Below are positions 34,295 through 44,898 of a stretch of 64,000 bases of DNA, piece after piece. Where the stretch lies: the NCBI RefSeq assembly GCF_031143425.1, contig NC_090451.1, positions 349,316,339 through 349,380,338 on the forward strand, in the 5' to 3' direction. The notes below the pieces were generated by a model. The model searched no databases, had not been told where the DNA came from, and saw only the letters and a program-made list of their open reading frames with translations. The translations under genes and the position numbers were made by a program. Numbering within the stretch: position 1 is the stretch's first letter; the number at the start of each line of letters is the position of its first letter. The stretch is from Pleurodeles waltl. Lineage: Eukaryota; Chordata; Amphibia; Caudata; Salamandridae.

Positions 34295-36558
34295 ATGGCT
34301 CGTACGTCTGGGGAAAGGGCCCCTGCCTTCACATCGGAGGAGTTGGAGAAGCTCGTGGATGGGGTCCTCCCCCAGTACACGCTACTCTACGGTCCTCCAG
34401 ACAAACAGGTAAGTACACAGGGAGCATGTTGTATGGGCTATGCCTGTGTGGAGAGGGCTGGATGTAAGAAGGAAGGGGGAAGAGTGCTGCGTGCATGAAA
34501 GACGGTGAATGCATGTGCCACATGGCAAGGGTAGGGATGGGGGACAATCACTTTGACGGTGCAGTTGGTAATGACTTCTCTTCTTCCCCTGTACATTTCA
34601 TGTAGGTCAGCACCCACCAGAAGAAAGAAATTTGGCATGCCATCGCCAAGGATGTCCGGACCCTGGTGGTCTACCACAGACGGAGCACCCACTGCCGGAA
34701 AAGATGGGAGGACATTCGCCGCTGGAGCAAGAAGACGGCAGAGGCTCAGCTGGGGATGGCCTCCCAACGTGGGAGGGGTGCCCGTCGCACCATGACCCCC
34801 CTGATGTTCAGGATCCTGGCGTGGCTTACCCAGAGTTGGATGGGCGCTTGAGGGCATCACAGCAGACACAAGGGGGTGAGTACACTCTCATTCTGCTGAC
34901 TTTGCGCGCAGTGGAGTTGTCTGGGTGGGGGAGGAGGGCTGTGGGTTTCCCTTGGCCAGGGCGAGTTCCATAGGCAAGGCCCCTCCGTAAGGCAGGCCAT
35001 GTGGCACCCCAGCCCTCCTCTGTAGAGTGCCAAGTACAGCTATTCATGCCCCTGTGTCATCTATGTGTGAAGATGTCATCCATAGCCTTGTAGGCCATTT
35101 CCCAGGAATTGAACAGTGGATCCAAGAGCGCGGTGTACTGCAGGGGGCTTCTGTGTCTGTCTTGTCCGCCAACGGTAGCGGTAATCCATGCACTCAACAT
35201 GTCTTTCTTCTGTCGTCCCCCCCCTTTTTGTGGTCTCCCTGTTCTTGTGTGCATTAGCATCATCAGGCGGTGGAGCAGTGGCACCGGAGCACGAGGGAGC
35301 TGCATCCCACATGACCCTGGAGGGTGAGACTACGGACTCGGAATTCACCAGTGGGACAGAGGGCGAGGGGAGCTTCACAGCGGGGACAGGAGCTAACACC
35401 AGCAACACAGACTCGTCCTGTGATGGGAGCTCCCTTGTGGTGGTGGCAACATCTTTGCCCCCCGCATCTACAGGTACAGCCGCCACCCCTCCCACCAGCA
35501 CCGCCCTCCCAGCAGCCCCTCAGCCTTCGCCCCGTACCCGCTCACCCAGGAGGGTGGGCATCACCTTCGCCCCAAGCACCTCAGGCCCTGCCCCAGTCAC
35601 CCCTGCTGCCCTCAGTGAGGAGGCCATTGACCTCCTCAGGTCCCTCACTGTTGGGCAGTCTAGCATTTTGAATGCCATCCAGGGTGTAGAAAGGCAGTTG
35701 CAACAAACTAATGCATTCCTGGAGGGCATTCATTCTGGTTAGGCGGCCCTTTACCGAGATTTTCAAACTCTGGCCTCAGCACTGATGGCAGCCATTGTCC
35801 CTGTCTCTAGCCTCCCCCCTCCAACTTCCTCCACCCAGACCCAATCCCCTGTACCCCTGCCTATCCCAAGCACACCATCAAACCAGCCTGCACACATGTC
35901 AACACACAAGGGAAGCTCAGGCAAACATAAGCACCACACATCCCACAGGCACTCACGCAAGCAACACACACATGCAGACACACCAACATCCACTGCCTCC
36001 ACTGTGTCCTCCTCGTCGTCGTCTCCCTCCTCCCTCCCAGTCTCGTCTCCACTCACACCTGCTTGCACTACCTCTACAGCCACTACGTCCCTCACCAGCC
36101 CACCCACCAGCACATCCCGCTCACGTGCAGTCACCACCCCCACTACCATTCACACGTCCCCTGTGTCCTCTCCCAGTGTGTCTGTGACGCCCCCTCCCAA
36201 GATACATAAACGCAGGCACACACCCACTCAACAGCCATCCACCTCACGACAGCCTCCAGCGCATGCACCTGCACCCAAAGTCTCCAAACATACACCTCCT
36301 AATACCACCACCTCTTCCTCCACTCCCAAACACCCTCCAGCTACCTGTCCCAGTGTGTCCAAAAAACTTTTCATGTCCAGCCTTGAACTTTTTCGCACAC
36401 CTCCCCCACCCCGTCCATCTCATAGGTCCAGAAGTAGCACCTCAACCATAACACCTCCGGGACCAGTGGTGCCTGTAGTCACCGGTAAGTGGAGTGCACC
36501 GGCCACCAGGACAGCCAGTGTGGCACGGAGCCACAGCACAGACAGTCCCCACCTGTGA
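34295..36558 (+). pseudogene. Myb2 of H2, copy 1: SANT/Myb-like gene with long low-complexity tail
   Basis: Exon 1 (34295-34408) encodes MARTSGERAPAFTSEELEKL and ends at AACAG/GTAAGT. Exon 2 (34606-34875; acceptor ATGTAG, donor GGGG/GTGAGT) carries the Myb/SANT core STHQKKEIWHAIAKDVRTLV and STHCRKRWEDIRRWSKKT, then RGARRTMTPLMFRILA. One G is missing (GGCGTGG against GGCGGTGG in H1), so the frame breaks before the expected AYPELDGRLRASQQ. Exon 3 starts at 35258 after GCATTAG and codes a Ser/Gly/Thr-rich segment, then SEEAIDLLRSLTVGQSSILN and a TAG in HSG/AAL. A Pro/Ser/Thr-rich tail follows, open to 36558 (35785-36558). Copy 2 shares both the lost G and the TAG, so these defects are older than the duplication. 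Confidence 0.75.
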
Positions 36559-37637
36559 AGCATCAGAAGTTGGCCAGTGCCCGGCGGGAGAGGGGGAAGA
36601 CTCCAGCCACCAAAGCTGCTCCCAGGGGTCCTGTTGGGAGTATGGAGTCAACTGTGACACTTTCCAAGGTGGGGAACGGCCACAAGCAACCCAGCAAGTC
36701 TGGGAAGAGCTGCACGGCGGAGAAGACCGCCATCATCCCCGCTGCCCAGGAGGCCACCACCAGCCCCAGCACAGCTGCCCAGGAGGCCACCCCCAGCCCA
36801 GCTGACCCAGAGGCCGCCTCAAGCCCCAGCCCAGCTGCCCAGGAGGCCACCGCCAGCCCCAGCACAGCTGCCCAGGAGGCCACCGCCAGCCCAGCTGCCC
36901 AGGAGGCCACCACCAGCCCCAGCCCAGCTGCCCAGGAGGCCAGCCCCAGCCCAGCTGCCCAGGAGGCCACCGCCAACCCCAGCACAGCTACCCAGGAGGC
37001 CACCGCCAGCACAGCACCCACCCAGCGGGCCCATACCTCCGTCCCCAGGGCACGTCAATCAGCTGTGTGTCCACCACTACAGCGAACCCAGGATAACCCA
37101 CCACCCCAACAACAGCAGGAACCTGGGGGCAGTGGCAGTGGGCACACGGTCCAGGGGACGGAGGCACTGGAACACAGGGGAACTGGGAGGGCTGCCGTGC
37201 GACAGGGGGCGGACAGGCCAAGGGAACCCACTCTCCACGAGGCCCTCTCCTCCATCATGGGAGCCTACCACCACTCCCAGGAGACGATGGCAACGGTACT
37301 GGCCAAGTTTCAGGAGACCCAGCGCATGCAGGACGAACAGTATATGGGCTTCAGGGAGGAACTCAGAACCATCAGCTCCACCCTCTGCACCATTGTAGGG
37401 GTGCTGAAGGAACTACTCAACACCAGGAGGGACACTGTGGCACTCCAAGGGGCCCCTGACACTAGCATGGATGATGAACTGCCCACCACCTCCGCCGGCG
37501 CTAGTGGACAGGACGCCCCGCCACAGGACCACCACACCAGCACCCCACCCCCTGCAGAGGGAGAACCACCCCGCAAACGATCCCTGAGACACAGGAACAA
37601 GACAGAGAACGATGCCAAGACCCCTGCCAAGAAATGA
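36489..37637 (+). CDS. Chimeric ORF created at the H2 duplication junction (382 aa)
   Basis: The frame opens at 36489 in the Myb2 3' region. It passes through a Lys/Arg-rich stretch (KHQKLASARRERGKTPATKA), then about ten short repeats of the type AAQEATASPS encoded by the CCCAGGAGGCCACC minisatellite (36740-37005). It then crosses the duplication junction in frame into the Myb1 exon 2 tail: Gln/Pro-rich segment, helical EELRTISSTLCTIVGVLKEL, basic RKRSLRHRNK, stop at 37635-37637. No stop interrupts it. The single-copy element H1 has no such joint. It lacks the Myb helices, so if expressed it would keep only the tail helix and nuclear signal. Expression and start codon are unproven. Confidence 0.6.
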   Translation: MECTGHQDSQCGTEPQHRQSPPVKHQKLASARRERGKTPATKAAPRGPVGSMESTVTLSKVGNGHKQPSKSGKSCTAEKTAIIPAAQEATTSPSTAAQEATPSPADPEAASSPSPAAQEATASPSTAAQEATASPAAQEATTSPSPAAQEASPSPAAQEATANPSTATQEATASTAPTQRAHTSVPRARQSAVCPPLQRTQDNPPPQQQQEPGGSGSGHTVQGTEALEHRGTGRAAVRQGADRPREPTLHEALSSIMGAYHHSQETMATVLAKFQETQRMQDEQYMGFREELRTISSTLCTIVGVLKELLNTRRDTVALQGAPDTSMDDELPTTSAGASGQDAPPQDHHTSTPPPAEGEPPRKRSLRHRNKTENDAKTPAKK

Positions 37638-38114
37638 GACCACCCTGATTGTCATTATACTGTCCCACTTTGTCACCCTGTCCATAATTAAACTGCCCCA
37701 GCTCCACTTCCTATGCCCAAATGGGCAATGCACCTGTGAGACTAATAGACTGGACACTGCCATGGACACTCCTCCGCCATCACCCCTCACCATTTCAGTA
37801 CCCACTCTAATTTTGAGCATTTAAATAAACACACCTAAAGCACAAAATGATCTGGAGTCTGTCTGTGATTTCGAAATAGTATATTAGCAATTACAGTGAC
37901 AAAATGTTTTTTAAATAGTAATGTCAACATACCTATGTCACATCTCTAGTCCATGAGGAATCTAAGCAGAAGTCACACAGTGGGACCCACATCTGTGAAA
38001 CCGTAAGGGAAAGTGACAACTCACTGACCATACACTGGGTGAAAACGACAGACAGGAGAGAGGTAGTAGTGTTAAAGTACATGTACTAGGTAGGATTGTA
38101 TTCTTACCTGTGTC

Positions 38115-39513
38115 TCACTGGAAATATTGCTGGATCACTGAGTCCTTGTTGTGCATGTTTTCTTCCTCTGCTTCCTCCTCATCACTGACCACAAGCTCCA
38201 CAGCTGCAACAACACCGCCATCTGGACCATCCTCCGGCAGAAAAGGCACCTGGCATCGCAAAGCCAAGTTGTGAAGCATACAGCAGGCCACGATGATCTG
38301 GTACACCTTCTTTGGTGAGTAGAAAAGGGATCCACCTGTCATATAGAGGCACCTGAACCTGGCCTTCAGGAGGCCGAAGGTCCGCTCGATCACCCTCCTA
38401 GTTCGCCCATGGGCCTCATTGTAGCGTTCCTCTGCCCTGGTCCTGGGATTCCTCACTGGGGTCAGTAGCCATGACAGGTTGGGGTAACCAGAGTCACCTG
38501 CAAATGGTGAGGGGCAACTGTTAGACACACACTAACCTGGAGGGATAACCCCAGACAACCATTCCCACTGACTTGCTTCCAGGTGCTCACCTATTAGCCA
38601 CACACGGTGCCTCTGGAGTTGACCCATCACATAAGGGATGCTGCTATTCCGCAGGATGTAGGCGTCATGCACTGAGCCAGGGAACATGGCATTCACATGG
38701 GAGGTGTACTGGTATGCCAAACATACCATCTGTACATTCATAGAATGATAACTCTTCCGGTTTCTGTACACCTGTTCACTCCTGTGGGGGGGGGACCAAA
38801 GCCACATGAGTACCATCAATGGCACCTATGATGTTGGGGATGTGTCCCTGGGCATAGAAATCACCTTTCACTGTAGGCAAATCCTCCACCTGAGGGAAAA
38901 CGATGTATCTCCGCATGTGTTTCAGAAGGGCAGACAACACTCTGGACAATACGTTGGAAAAAATAGGCTGGTACACCCCTGATGCCATGGCCACAGTTGT
39001 TTGAAAAGAGCCACTTGCAAGGAAATGGAGCCCTGACAGCACCAGCACTTGAGGGGGGATTCCTGTGGGATGGCGGATTGCTGACATCAGGTCTGGCTCC
39101 AACTGGATACACAGTTCCTGGATTGTGGCACGGTCAAGCCTGTAGGTGATTATCAAATGCCGCTCCTCCATTGTCGACAGGTCCACCAACGATCGGTACA
39201 CCGGAGGATGCCGCCATCTCCTCACATGTCCCAGCGGACGGTGCCTATGAAGGACAATAGCAAGCACAGAGTCAAACAACTCAGAGGTACGTACCCACAG
39301 TTTACCCAGAACACTAATCATACACAAAAGGTGGCCTATATGTGTGTTGAGACTAGGCCTAGGTATGTGTGACGCAGTTGAAAATGAAGCCATGTGGGCC
39401 CCTGAAATGGCGGCTGCCTGACCTGTAAAGTGGGACAATGGGATGTGAGGTAACTGCGCTGGCGTTGTACACCGTCGCGGTAGGCAGTCGAAGACGGCGG
39501 CGCAATGCTGCAT
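38115..39513 (-). pseudogene. Harbinger DDE transposase of H2, copy 2
   Basis: Practically identical to the copy at 32717-34115, with the same intron (about 38498-38594), the same 9-C frameshift and intact DDE residues. One visible amino-acid change is VYRSLVDL for VYRPLVDL (39188 region). The shared defect shows the frameshift preceded the duplication. Confidence 0.85.
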
Positions 39514-39692
39514 TGGTTAACATTGGTCCCTATGGGTCCCAGGAGCCAATGACGATGTACGCTGGCGGTGACGATCCGCACCGCCGCGGGCGTGACCGCC
39601 ATTTTCTATCTGTTCAATCACTCGATACCTGATCTTCGACAGGAGAGGACCTACACTGCAAGTTCTGCTGTGACCTCGGTCTGGAAGAGATA
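39514..39692. promoter_or_regulatory. Compact divergent promoter, H2 copy 2
   Basis: Same CCAAT/GTTAAC arrangement as at 34116-34294, with a few base changes (GACGGCGG for GACCGCGG, GGTCCCTATG for GGTCCTTATG). Confidence 0.5.
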
Positions 39693-42402
39693 ATGGCTCG
39701 TACGTCTGGGGAAAGGGCCCCTGCCTTCACATCGGAGGAGTTGGAGAAGCTCGTGGATGGGGTCCTCCCCCAGTACACGCTACTCTACGGTCCTCCAGAC
39801 AAACAGGTAAGTACACAGGGAGCATGTTGTATGGGCTATGCCTGTGTGGAGAGGGCTGGATGTAAGAAGGAAGGGGGCAGAGTGCTGCGTGCATGAAAGA
39901 CGGTGAATGCATGTGCCACATGGCAAGGGTAGGGATGGGGGACAATCACTTTGACGGTGCAGTTGGTAATGACTTCTCTTCTTCCCCTGTACATTTCATG
40001 TAGGTCAGCACCCACCAGAAGAAAGAAATTTGGCGTGCCATCGCCAAGGATGTCCGGACCCTGGTGGTCTACCACAGACGGAGCACCCACTGCCGGAAAA
40101 GATGGGAGGACATTCGCCGCTGGAGCAAGAAGACGGCAGAGGCTCAGCTGGGGATGGCCTCCCAACGTGGGAGGGGTGCCCGTCGCACCATGACCCCCCT
40201 GATGTTCAGGATCCTGGCGTGGCTTACCCAGAGTTGGATGGGCGCTTGAGGGCATCACAGCAGACACAAGGGGGTGAGTACACTCTCATTCTGCTGACTT
40301 TGCGCGCAGTGGAGTTGTCTGGGTGGGGGAGGAGGGCTGTGGGTTTCCCTAGGCCAGGGCGAGTTCCATAGGCAAGGCCCCTCCGTAAGGCAGGCCATGT
40401 GGCACCCCAGCCCTCCTCTGTAGAGTGCCAAGTACAGCTATTCATGCCCCTGTGTCATCTATGTGTGAAGATGTCATCCATAGCCTTGTAGGCCATTTCC
40501 CAGGAATTGAACAGTGGAGCCAAGAGCGCGGTGTACTGCAGGGGGCTTCTGTGTCTGTCTTGTCCGCCAACGGTAGCGGTAATCCATGCACTCAACATGT
40601 CTTTCTTCTGTCGTCCCCCCCCTTTTTGTGGTCTCCCTGTTCTTGTGTGCATTAGCATCATCAGGCGGTGGAGCAGTGGCACCGGAGCACGAGGGAGCTG
40701 CATCCCACATGACCCTGGAGGGTGAGACTACGGACTCGGAATTCACCAGTGGGACAGAGGGCGAGGGGAGCTTCACAGCGGGGACAGGAGCTAACACCAG
40801 CAACACAGACTCGTCCTGTGATGGGAGCTCCCTTGTGGTGGTGGCAACATCTTTGCCCCCCGCATCTACAGGTACAGCCGCCACCCCTCCCACCAGCACC
40901 GCCCTCCCAGCAGCCCCTCAGCCTTCGCCCCGTGCCCGCTCACCCAGGAGGGTGGGCATCACCTTCGCCCCAAGCACCTCAGGCCCTGCCCCAGTCACCC
41001 CTGCTGCCCTCAGTGAGGAGGCCATTGACCTCCTCAGGTCCCTCACTGTTGGGCAGTCTAGCATTTTGAATGCCATCCAGGGTGTAGAAAGGCAGTTGCA
41101 ACAAACTAATGCATTCCTGGAGGGCATTCATTCTGGTTAGGCGGCCCTTTACCGAGATTCTCAAACTCTGGCCTCAGCACTGATGGCAGCCATTGTCCCT
41201 GTCTCTAGCCTCCCCCCTCCAACTTCCTCCACCCAGACCCAATCCCCTGTACCCCTGCCTATCCCAAGCACACCATCAAACCAGCCTGCACACATGTCAA
41301 CACACAAGGGAAGCTCAGGCAAACATAAGCACCACACATCCCACAGGCACTCACGCAAGCAACACACACATGCAGACACACCAACATCCACTGCCTCCAC
41401 TGTGTCCTCCTCGTCGTCGTCTCCCTCCTCCCTCCCAGTCTCGTCTCCACTCACACCTGCTTGCACTACCTCTACAGCCACTACGTCCCTCACCAGCCCA
41501 CCCACCAGCACATTCCGCTCACGTGCAGTCACCACCCCCACTACCATTCACACGTCCCCTGTGTCCTCTCCCAGTGTGTCTGTGACGCCCCCTCCCAAGA
41601 TACATAAACGCAGGCACACACCCACTCAACAGCCATCCACCTCACGACAGCCTCCAGCGCATGCACCTGCACCCAAAGTCACCAAACATACACCTCCTAA
41701 TACCACCACCTCTTCCTCCACTCCCAAACACCCTCCAGCTACCTGTCCCAGTGTGTCCAAAAAACTTTTCATGTCCAGCCTTGAACTTTTTCGCACACCT
41801 CCCCCACCCCGTCCATCTCATAGGTCCAGAAGTAGCACCTCAACCATAACACCTCCGGGACCAGTGGTGCCTGTAGTCACCGGTAAGTGGAGTGCACCGG
41901 CCACCAGGACAGCCAGTGTGGCACGGAGCCACAGCACAGACAGTCCCCACCTGTGAAGCATCAGAAGTTGGCCAGTGCCCGGCGGGAGAGGGGTAAGACT
42001 CCAGCCACCAAAGCTGCTCCCAGGGGTCCTGTTGGGAGTATGGAGTCAACTGTGACACTTTCCAAGGTGGGGAACGGCCACAAGCAACCCAGCAAGTCTG
42101 GGAAGAGCTGCACGGCGGAGAAGACCGCCATCATCCCCGCTGCCCAGGAGGCCACCACCAGCCCCAGCACAGCTGCCCAGGAGGCCACCCCCAGCCCAGC
42201 TGACCCAGAGGCCGCCTCAAGCCCCAGCCCAGCTGCCCAGGAGGCCACCGCCAGCCCCAGCACAGCTGCCCAGGAGGCCACCGCCAGCCCCAGCCCAGCT
42301 GCCCAGGAGGCCAGCCCCAGCCCAGCTGCCCAGGAGGCCACCGCCAACCCCAGCACAGCTACCCAGGAGGCCACCGCCAGCAGCAGCCCCGCTGATCCAT
42401 GA
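39693..42402 (+). pseudogene. Myb2 of H2, copy 2, with original 3' end
   Basis: Exon 1 39693-39806, exon 2 40004-40273, exon 3 from 40656. It has the same splice sites, the same lost G in exon 2 and the same TAG after GIHSG as copy 1. The tail frame 41183-41956 is Pro/Ser/Thr-rich. The next frame, 41887-42402, carries the KHQKLASARRERGKTP basic stretch and the AAQEATASPS repeats and stops at 42402 (SSSPADP end). This is the ancestral 3' end; in copy 1 it is replaced by the fusion to Myb1. Confidence 0.7.
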
Positions 42403-42975
42403 AGGACCGCCAGCCCCGCTGGGACATGAAGAACCGCCAGCACAAGCCCCGCTGGGCCATGAAGGACTGCCAGCACAAGCCACGCTGAACAGGGCACCGC
42501 CAACTCAAGCCCCGCTGAACAGGGCACCGCCAACTCAAGCACCGCTGATCAGGGCACCGGCAACTCAAGCACTGATGAACAGGGCACCGCCAACTCATGC
42601 ACCGCTGAACAGGGAAGCGCCAACTCAAGCACCACTAAACAGGGCACCGCCAACTCAAGCACCACTGAACAGGGTACCGCCAGCACAAGCCCCGCTGAAC
42701 AGGGCACCGCCAAATCAAGCACCGCTGAACAGGGCACCGCCAACTCAAGCACCGCTGAACAGGGCACTGCCAACTCAAGCACCGCTGAACAGGGAAGCGC
42801 CAACTCAAGCACCACTAAACAGGGCACCGCCAACTCAAGCACCACTGAACAGGGCACCGCCAGCACAAGCCCCGCTGAACAGGGCACTGCCAAATCAAGC
42901 ACCGCTGAACAGGACACCGCCAACTCAAGCACCGTTGAACAGGGCACCGCCAAATCAAGCACCGCTAGCCCATGA
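42400..42975 (+). repeat. 30-bp minisatellite in H2 (about 16-18 units)
   Basis: Units AACAGGGCACCGCCAACTCA plus AGCACCGCTG repeat every 30 bp from about 42480 to 42970. Longer, more diverged units (33-36 bp, GGACATGAAGAACCGCCAG) occupy 42400-42480. Because 30 is a multiple of 3 all frames stay open, giving false 140-170-aa ORFs on both strands. Confidence 0.9.
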
Positions 42976-43022
42976 GTGGCAGGGGCACTGACGCAACTGG
43001 GTCCGTCACGGGGTGAGTGATG

Positions 43023-43290
43023 CACTCTGGGCACCAGTCCCCCTCCAGAACCAGTGGAGACATCCATCCACTACCTCTATCCTTCACAGGATGAAGCACT
43101 CTGGGCACCAGTCCCCCTCCAGAACCAGTGGAGACATCCATCCACTACCTCTGTCCTTCACAGGATGAAGCACTCTGGGCACCATGCCCCCTCCAGAACC
43201 AGTGGAGACATCCATCCACTACCTCTGTACTTCACAGGATGAAGCACTCTGGGCACCATGACCCCTCCAGAACCAGTGGAGACTGTTATC
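43023..43290. repeat. 74-bp minisatellite in H2 (about 3.6 units)
   Basis: CACTCTGGGCACCA starts units at 43023, 43097, 43171 and 43245, exactly 74 bp apart. Each unit includes CCAGAACCAGTGGAGAC. Confidence 0.92.
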
Positions 43291-43291
43291 C

Positions 43292-44060
43292 ACTTGAGAG
43301 ACTGTGGCTTTGCACTCCCCAGGATATGGCAGTGGGCAACCCACCCACTGTAGAAACTTGAGAGACTGTGGCTTTGCACTCCCCAGGATATGGCAGTGGG
43401 CAACTCACCCACTGTAGAGACTTGAGAGACTGTGGCTTTGCACTCCCCAGGATATGGCAGTCGGCAACCCACCCACTGTAGAGACTTGAGAGACTGTGGC
43501 TTTGCACTCCCCAGGATATGGCAGTGGGCAACCCACCCACTGTAGAGACTTGAGAGACTGTGGCTTTGCACTCCCCAGGATATGGCAGTGGGCAACTCAC
43601 CCACTGTAGAGACTTGAGAGACTGTGGTTTTGCACTCCCCAGGATATGGCAGTGGGCAACCCACCCACTGCAGAGAGTTGAGAGACTGTGGCTTTGCACT
43701 CCCCAGGATATGGCAGTGGGCAACTCACCCACTGCAGAGACTTGAGAGACTGTGGCTTTGCTCTCCCCAGGATATGGCAGTGGGCAACCCACCCACTGTA
43801 GAGACTTGAGAGACTGTGGCTTTGCACTCCCCAGGATATGGCAGTGGGCAACCCACCCACTGTAGAGACTTGAGAGACTGTGGCTTTGCACTCCCCAGGA
43901 TATGGCAGTGGGCAACCCACCCACTGTATAGACTTGAGAGACTGTGGTTTTGCACTCCCCATAATTGAACAGTGGGTAACCCACCCACTGTAGAGACTTG
44001 AGAGACTGTGGCTTTGCACTCCCCAGGATTGAACAGTGGGCATGTGGCCCCCTCGTGGAT
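43292..44060. repeat. 64-bp minisatellite in H2 (12 units)
   Basis: ACTTGAGAGACTGTGGCTTT starts units every 64 bp from 43292 to 43996. Each unit contains an internal palindrome CAGTGGGCAACCCACCCACTG (CAGTGGG ... CCCACTG). H1 has three such units. The long open frames across the array (up to 328 codons on the minus strand) are repeat artefacts. Confidence 0.92.
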
Positions 44061-44895
44061 TTGGCGTTGTGCACTCAAGCGGCTGAGGTGCCCCCTCTTT
44101 CCCTCCCCCTGAGGTGCCTGTTTTCTTGCTGTCTGATGCCCCTGCAGTGTTCTCTCCCTCATGGTCGGGGATCTTGTGTGGGCCTCGCCCATACCGTGTG
44201 GTCCCAGTGTTCCACGGACTTTCTTTGTGCAGTACCTGAACTACTATGCCTGGTATATATTTTGTTAATGGTGTATATATATATTTCTGCCTACTTGTTT
44301 GTAATATATTCCGATGGTTACACTCATTTTCTTTGGTCTTTGCATTCTTCCGGGTGGGTTTGGGGGGTGTAACTGTGATGTATTGATATGCATTAGTGTG
44401 TGTGTTGTAGTGGGTGAGGGTGGGGGTGTTGCGTGTGTGTGTCCCTGTTTTTTCCCTCCCCTGTGTCGTAGGTGCAGTACTCACTGTGGTCTTCGCCGCC
44501 GGCGACTGTGCTCCTGGTAGAGGAGCAGGAAGACTATCGCAGGTAGGATTTGGAGCTCCAGTTCCATGGTGTCCTCGTTCCACGTGGAGTGTGTAGAGGT
44601 GAGCGTTTTCCCTTCAAAATTCCTGTTTCTGCCGTGTTTTTATCCGTGGTGTATCCGCCCCGGAAAAGGTGGCGGATTGGCCTGTCATAATAGTGTAGGT
44701 GGTACATTGTCTTCCGCCTGTCTGTTGGCGGTGACCGCCGCGCTGTTTGTTTGTACCGCCATGGCGATCGGAGTGTTAAAGTGGCTGTCTTTGTTGGCGG
44801 TTTCCGCCACGGTCGTAATTGCTATTTTTTTACCGCCACCTGTTGGCGGTCTTACCGCCGCTTTAACACCGTCCGCCAGGGTTGTAATGACCACC
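44061..44895. other. Right subterminal region of H2
   Basis: Homologous to 16908-17700 of H1 in reverse. The last 200 bp are dense in GGCGGT/ACCGCC words, including TTGGCGGTGACCGCCGCG and TTGGCGGTCTTACCGCCG, ending in the TIR. Possibly binding sites for the element's proteins (inference). No gene seen. Confidence 0.6.
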
Positions 44896-44898
44896 TTA

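Larger units (their letters stand above)
31608..37005 (+). repeat. Tandem duplication unit 1 of H2 (5398 bp)
   Basis: Every landmark here recurs 5,398 bp later: transposase 32717 to 38115, Myb2 start 34295 to 39693, chimeric-ORF start 36489 to 41887. The unit runs from the middle of Myb1 exon 2 through the transposase and Myb2 to the CCCAGGAGGCCACC minisatellite. About 15-20 single-base differences are visible in 5.4 kb (roughly 0.3%), so the duplication is young. Confidence 0.95.
37006..42376 (+). repeat. Tandem duplication unit 2 of H2
   Basis: Second copy of the 31608-37005 unit, 27 bp shorter through the loss of one 27-bp step in the Ala/Pro-repeat minisatellite near 42280. The left junction joins GCCACCG (minisatellite side) to CCAGCACAGCACCC (Myb1 side). 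The right junction at about 42377 continues as CAGCAGCCCC. A CCAGCA word is shared at the recombination point, pointing to short-homology unequal exchange. Confidence 0.95.
30115..44895 (+). mobile_element. Harbinger element H2 (14,781 bp) with internal 5.4-kb tandem duplication
   Basis: The ends GGTGGTCATTACAAC and GTTGTAATGACCACC are perfect inverted repeats. The flanks TTA at 30112-30114 and 44896-44898 are the TWA duplication of PIF/Harbinger. It carries, in order: Myb1 (plus), transposase copy 1 (minus), Myb2 copy 1 (plus), a chimeric ORF, transposase copy 2 (minus), Myb2 copy 2 (plus), three minisatellites and the right subterminal region. H1 is the single-copy version (8.5 kb). At nearly 15 kb it is unusually long for this superfamily, and the perfect ends and duplication indicate that it moved as one unit or was duplicated after insertion. 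Confidence 0.92.

Noticed and set aside
42549..43067. 138-172-codon frames of repeated AVPCSAVLELA or NRAPPTQAPL type
   Set aside because: The unit is 30 bp, so every frame stays open; this is a minisatellite artefact.
43292..44060. Regular 64-bp repeats that look CRISPR-like
   Set aside because: The whole unit is repeated, with no variable spacers, and it lies inside a eukaryotic transposon next to other minisatellites.
43158..44583. Long minus-strand frames (up to 328 codons) over the 64-bp array
   Set aside because: Periodic sequence free of stops in one frame; the protein is only the repeat, and H1 shows the same array without such a frame.
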